This document shows, in pieces, positions 47,358 to 49,493 of a stretch of 49,493 nucleotides of DNA. A program made the translations under genes and the position numbers. Under the pieces are notes generated by a model, which ran no database searches, was not told the DNA's origin, and worked only from the letters and a program-made list of their open reading frames with translations. The first letter of the stretch is position 1. The number at the start of each line of letters is the position of its first letter. Origin of the DNA: Candidatus Krumholzibacteriota bacterium (GTDB taxonomy: Bacteria; Krumholzibacteriota; Krumholzibacteriia; JAJRXK01); assembly GCA_024276305.1 (NCBI GenBank), contig JAJRXK010000028.1, positions 1 through 49,493 on the forward strand, read 5' to 3'.

Positions 47358-48842
47358 ATGTTTCGACTCGCTGCGACTCCTCTCGATCCCTCTCGTCTTT
47401 CTCACGAGTTGAAGAACCCCCGAGCAGGGGCGCTGGCGACCTTCGAGGGTTGGGTGCGCAACCACGACGACGCTCGAGCGGTGGACGGATTGGAATACGA
47501 GGCCTTCGAATCCATGGCCGAGTCCGTGGGACAGGATCTGGTGGGGCAGGCCATCGAACGCTTCTCGTTGATCGATGCCCTCGTGGTCCATCGCATCGGC
47601 AGAACGGAGGTGGGCGATCTCGCAATCTGGGTCGGAGCCACCGCCGAGCACCGTCAGGAGGCCTTTCTGGCCTGCCGGTGGATCATGGATCGGATCAAGG
47701 AAGATCTACCGATCTGGAAGCGCGAGTCCTACACGAAGGGTGGCGAGGCGACGTGGGTCCACGCGGGAGCTTCGAGCCTCTCCCACTCCGAAGATCCCGC
47801 GACCAACCCTTATTATGCGCGACAGGTGACCCTCGACTGGATCGGCCCCGCGGGCCAGCGCAAGCTGGCGCAATCACGGGTGCTGGTGATCGGAGCAGGA
47901 GGCCTGGGATGTCCAGCCCTTCAATACCTGGCGGCTGCCGGCGTCGGAACCCTGCGCATCTGCGACGGAGATCGGATCGACGAGACCAACCTTCACCGCC
48001 AGATTCTCTTCTCTGCCCACGAGATCGGACAGAACAAGGCCGAAGTGGCCGCCGAAAGAATACGCGCGCTCAATCCCCACATCGCCGTGTCTGCCATCGC
48101 CGATGCCGCCACCGGAGCGCGACTTCCCGAGCTGGTGACCGAGGTCGATGTCGTTCTCGACTGTACGGACTCGTTCGAGGCGAAGTACATGATTCACGAC
48201 GCCTGCTGGCAAGCGGGAACGGTGCTGGTCCAAGCCGCGGTCTACCAGCTCGAAGGTCAGATCCAGGTCATCGACCCTCGAGCCGAGGCTGGATGCTTCC
48301 GCTGCCTCTGGCCCGAAGCGCCTCCCTCGGGTTGCGTGGGAAATTGCGCCGAAGCCGGCGTCCTCGGAGTCACCCCCGGATTGCTCGGCCTGTACCAGGC
48401 CATCGAAACCCTCAAGCTACTGGTCGGCGGGGAGAATAGTCTCCGCGATGCCACCCTCCTGGTGGATGTCCTCAGTGGACGGACCCAACGGATCCTGCGA
48501 TCCGCGCGTGAGGACTGTGTCTGCCGCGGAGGAACCCCCTGGCCGAACACCCCTGACCATCTCCTCTTCCCGGGACGGGGTGCGCAGGAACTCCTGGCCA
48601 ATGCAACCGTCATCGATCTGCGTGAGGATCACGAAAGGCTTCAGGACCCCGAATGGATTCGGGCTCTCCCTCACCTGCCCCGGGCCATGTGGCCCGCCCT
48701 TCTTCGGGAATTCCCCGAACGTCCGCTGGTGCTCTGCTGCGCGGCGGGCTTGCGGAGTCGGGAATGCGTGGATCTGCTCGAGCATCCGCCGGAGGTCTAC
48801 GCCTGGACCCGTCCCATCGCCGAGATCGCCCGCTACCGATAG
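47358..48842 (+). CDS. MoaE-MoeB-rhodanese triple fusion
   Basis: A 494-residue protein joining three functions that work on MoaD. Residues 1-145 are MoaE, the large subunit of molybdopterin synthase: GALATFEGWVRNH, then YEAFESMAE, VHRIGRTEVGD, and catalytic Lys residues in RIKEDLPIWKRESY. Residues 150-395 are MoeB/ThiF-like: the YYARQVTLDWIG start, VLVIGAGGLGCPALQYLAAA, DETNLHRQILF, zinc Cys pairs CFRC and CVC, and CAEAGVLGVTPGLLG. Residues 405-494 are rhodanese: VIDLREDHE and an active Cys loop LCCAAGLRSRE. MoeB-rhodanese fusions are known (MOCS3-like); adding MoaE on the front is unusual. The fusion would channel MoaD from adenylation through sulfuration to pterin sulfur insertion. Confidence 0.93.
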   Translation: MFRLAATPLDPSRLSHELKNPRAGALATFEGWVRNHDDARAVDGLEYEAFESMAESVGQDLVGQAIERFSLIDALVVHRIGRTEVGDLAIWVGATAEHRQEAFLACRWIMDRIKEDLPIWKRESYTKGGEATWVHAGASSLSHSEDPATNPYYARQVTLDWIGPAGQRKLAQSRVLVIGAGGLGCPALQYLAAAGVGTLRICDGDRIDETNLHRQILFSAHEIGQNKAEVAAERIRALNPHIAVSAIADAATGARLPELVTEVDVVLDCTDSFEAKYMIHDACWQAGTVLVQAAVYQLEGQIQVIDPRAEAGCFRCLWPEAPPSGCVGNCAEAGVLGVTPGLLGLYQAIETLKLLVGGENSLRDATLLVDVLSGRTQRILRSAREDCVCRGGTPWPNTPDHLLFPGRGAQELLANATVIDLREDHERLQDPEWIRALPHLPRAMWPALLREFPERPLVLCCAAGLRSRECVDLLEHPPEVYAWTRPIAEIARYR

Positions 48843-48969
48843 GCTCGATCCCGCGACGCCGCCCCCCCCACCGTCTCCGTTCAGAAGCCGTGCTTGCCCC
48901 TCCGCCCTCGAAGTGCGAGATTCCGAGGCGTCCACCTTCTCGCACGACCGTCTCGACCGAGGTTCCCCC

Positions 48970-49344
48970 ATGGCCCACGTGAACCACTGGCTTCACCGTG
49001 GATTCCACTGCGAGTTCCACGGCCAAATCGACCTCCCGGAACTCCACGCCGGCATCCACGATTTCTATTCCGATCCTCGGAGCGAATCCTGTCGCTACAT
49101 GATCGTCGACTTCTCCGACTCGACCCTTCCCGAGATCCCGGACCTGGAGAATGCCAAGTTCGCGGCTCTCGACAAGGGGGGGAGTTCCTACATCGAGACA
49201 TTCCGGCAGGTCTTCGTGGCACCCTCCCCACAGGTTCGCGCCTTCGCCCAGGATCACATCGACCGACTCCAAAAACTGGGCGTACCCTGGGAATTCGAGA
49301 TCTTCGACACTCTCGAAGAAGCTCGAAGTTGGGTGGAGAGCTGA
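48970..49344 (+). CDS. SpoIIAA-like small protein, function unknown
   Basis: A 124-residue protein. It alternates strands and helices: HRGFHCEFHGQIDLPELHAG, CRYMIVDFSDS, a helix through PDLENAKFAALDKG, RQVFVAPSPQVRAFAQDHI and a last strand-helix EIFDTLEEARSWVES. The layout agrees with the SpoIIAA-like fold, as in the gene at 7571, with little sequence identity. No catalytic motif is visible. It lies 127 bases after the Moco operon and has its own strong terminator. Confidence 0.65.
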   Translation: MAHVNHWLHRGFHCEFHGQIDLPELHAGIHDFYSDPRSESCRYMIVDFSDSTLPEIPDLENAKFAALDKGGSSYIETFRQVFVAPSPQVRAFAQDHIDRLQKLGVPWEFEIFDTLEEARSWVES

Positions 49345-49388
49345 AACCGATCAGTTGTGTCTCCGAAATTGTTGATGATCGCGTACGA

Positions 49389-49422
49389 GAAGACCCCGGC
49401 TGCGTGAGCAGCCGGGGTCTTC
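49389..49422 (+). terminator. strong hairpin terminator
   Basis: GAAGACCCCGGCTGC at 49389-49403 pairs perfectly with GCAGCCGGGGTCTTC at 49408-49422 around a GTGA tetraloop, a 15-bp stem. It ends the SpoIIAA-like gene and may also end a convergent gene that enters from the right. Confidence 0.85.
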
Positions 49423-49471
49423 TACTCGATGCTCGGGGAAGTCGGCGGTTCGGGGTGTCGTTCAGGGTTGG

Positions 49472-49493
49472 TCAGAAGGCCATCACCAGGTCG
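49472..49493 (-). CDS. possible 3' end of a minus-strand gene (last 7 codons)
   Basis: Read from the right edge on the minus strand, the frame gives DLVMAF and then TGA at 49474-49472. An aromatic last residue after alternating hydrophobic residues is common in outer-membrane beta-barrel proteins. The bidirectional hairpin at 49389 would fit as its terminator. The piece is too short to prove. Confidence 0.25.

Noticed and set aside
1-49493. CRISPR arrays, tRNA or rRNA genes, prophage
   Set aside because: No regularly spaced repeats, cloverleaf-like segments with CCA ends, rRNA stretches or phage structural genes were seen.

Overview
The window is a chromosomal segment of a high-GC, Gram-negative-type bacterium, apparently motile and aerobic or oxygen-sensing. 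I cannot name the species. Three features suggest a poorly cultured lineage such as Krumholzibacteriota, Eiseniibacteriota or Latescibacterota: two secreted proteins with a Trp/Lys-containing C-terminal tail, a decayed FlgD-like C-terminal domain, and a Ser/Thr kinase joined to an ECF sigma factor. This placement is an inference, not something the sequence proves. I see no rRNA, tRNA or CRISPR.

Layout. 1-1.4 kb is insertion-sequence debris: an IS256-type transposase running off the left edge, a fragment that looks like a matrixin-type metallopeptidase cut off just before its expected HExxH motif, and a frameshifted, truncated IS3 OrfA. 1.4-18.8 kb is mostly housekeeping: EamA transporter, aldehyde dehydrogenase, three-gene proton-translocating transhydrogenase (pntAA-pntAB-pntB), bacteriohemerythrin, DEAD-box helicase, DUF2237, carboxylesterase, HD hydrolase, rhodanese-like/methyltransferase fusion, M16 protease group, CCA-type nucleotidyltransferase and a membrane-anchored alpha/beta hydrolase. 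19-25.1 kb holds two secreted proteins, an ECF sigma/anti-sigma pair, a pseudogene stretch, and a Ser/Thr kinase-TPR protein overlapping its own ECF sigma factor.

25.1-35.2 kb is one long minus-strand chemotaxis operon. In order of transcription it reads: two small helical proteins, an ODP-like di-iron metallo-beta-lactamase-fold protein, a STAS protein, cheY, cheA, cheW, a soluble PAS-PAS-MCP gene broken by one in-frame TAG, cheR, cheD, cheB and a short unknown gene. Each of the two small proteins carries a segment that aligns by eye with the kinase-contacting hairpin tip of MCPs. Together with the ODP-like protein they suggest a cytoplasmic oxygen/iron sensing module that feeds CheA. This is the strongest candidate here for an undescribed system.

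35.3-42.4 kb holds a DUF420 membrane protein, a 169-bp near-perfect palindrome (MITE-like), a sigma-54-type response regulator and a very large propeller-type sensor kinase. 42.5-48.8 kb is a molybdenum-cofactor operon headed by a probable Moco riboswitch: moaA, a TauE-like exporter, a MOSC protein, moeA, moaC, mobA, moaD and a single gene fusing MoaE, MoeB and a rhodanese domain. The window closes with a small SpoIIAA-like protein, a strong terminator, and possibly the last codons of a gene on the opposite strand.
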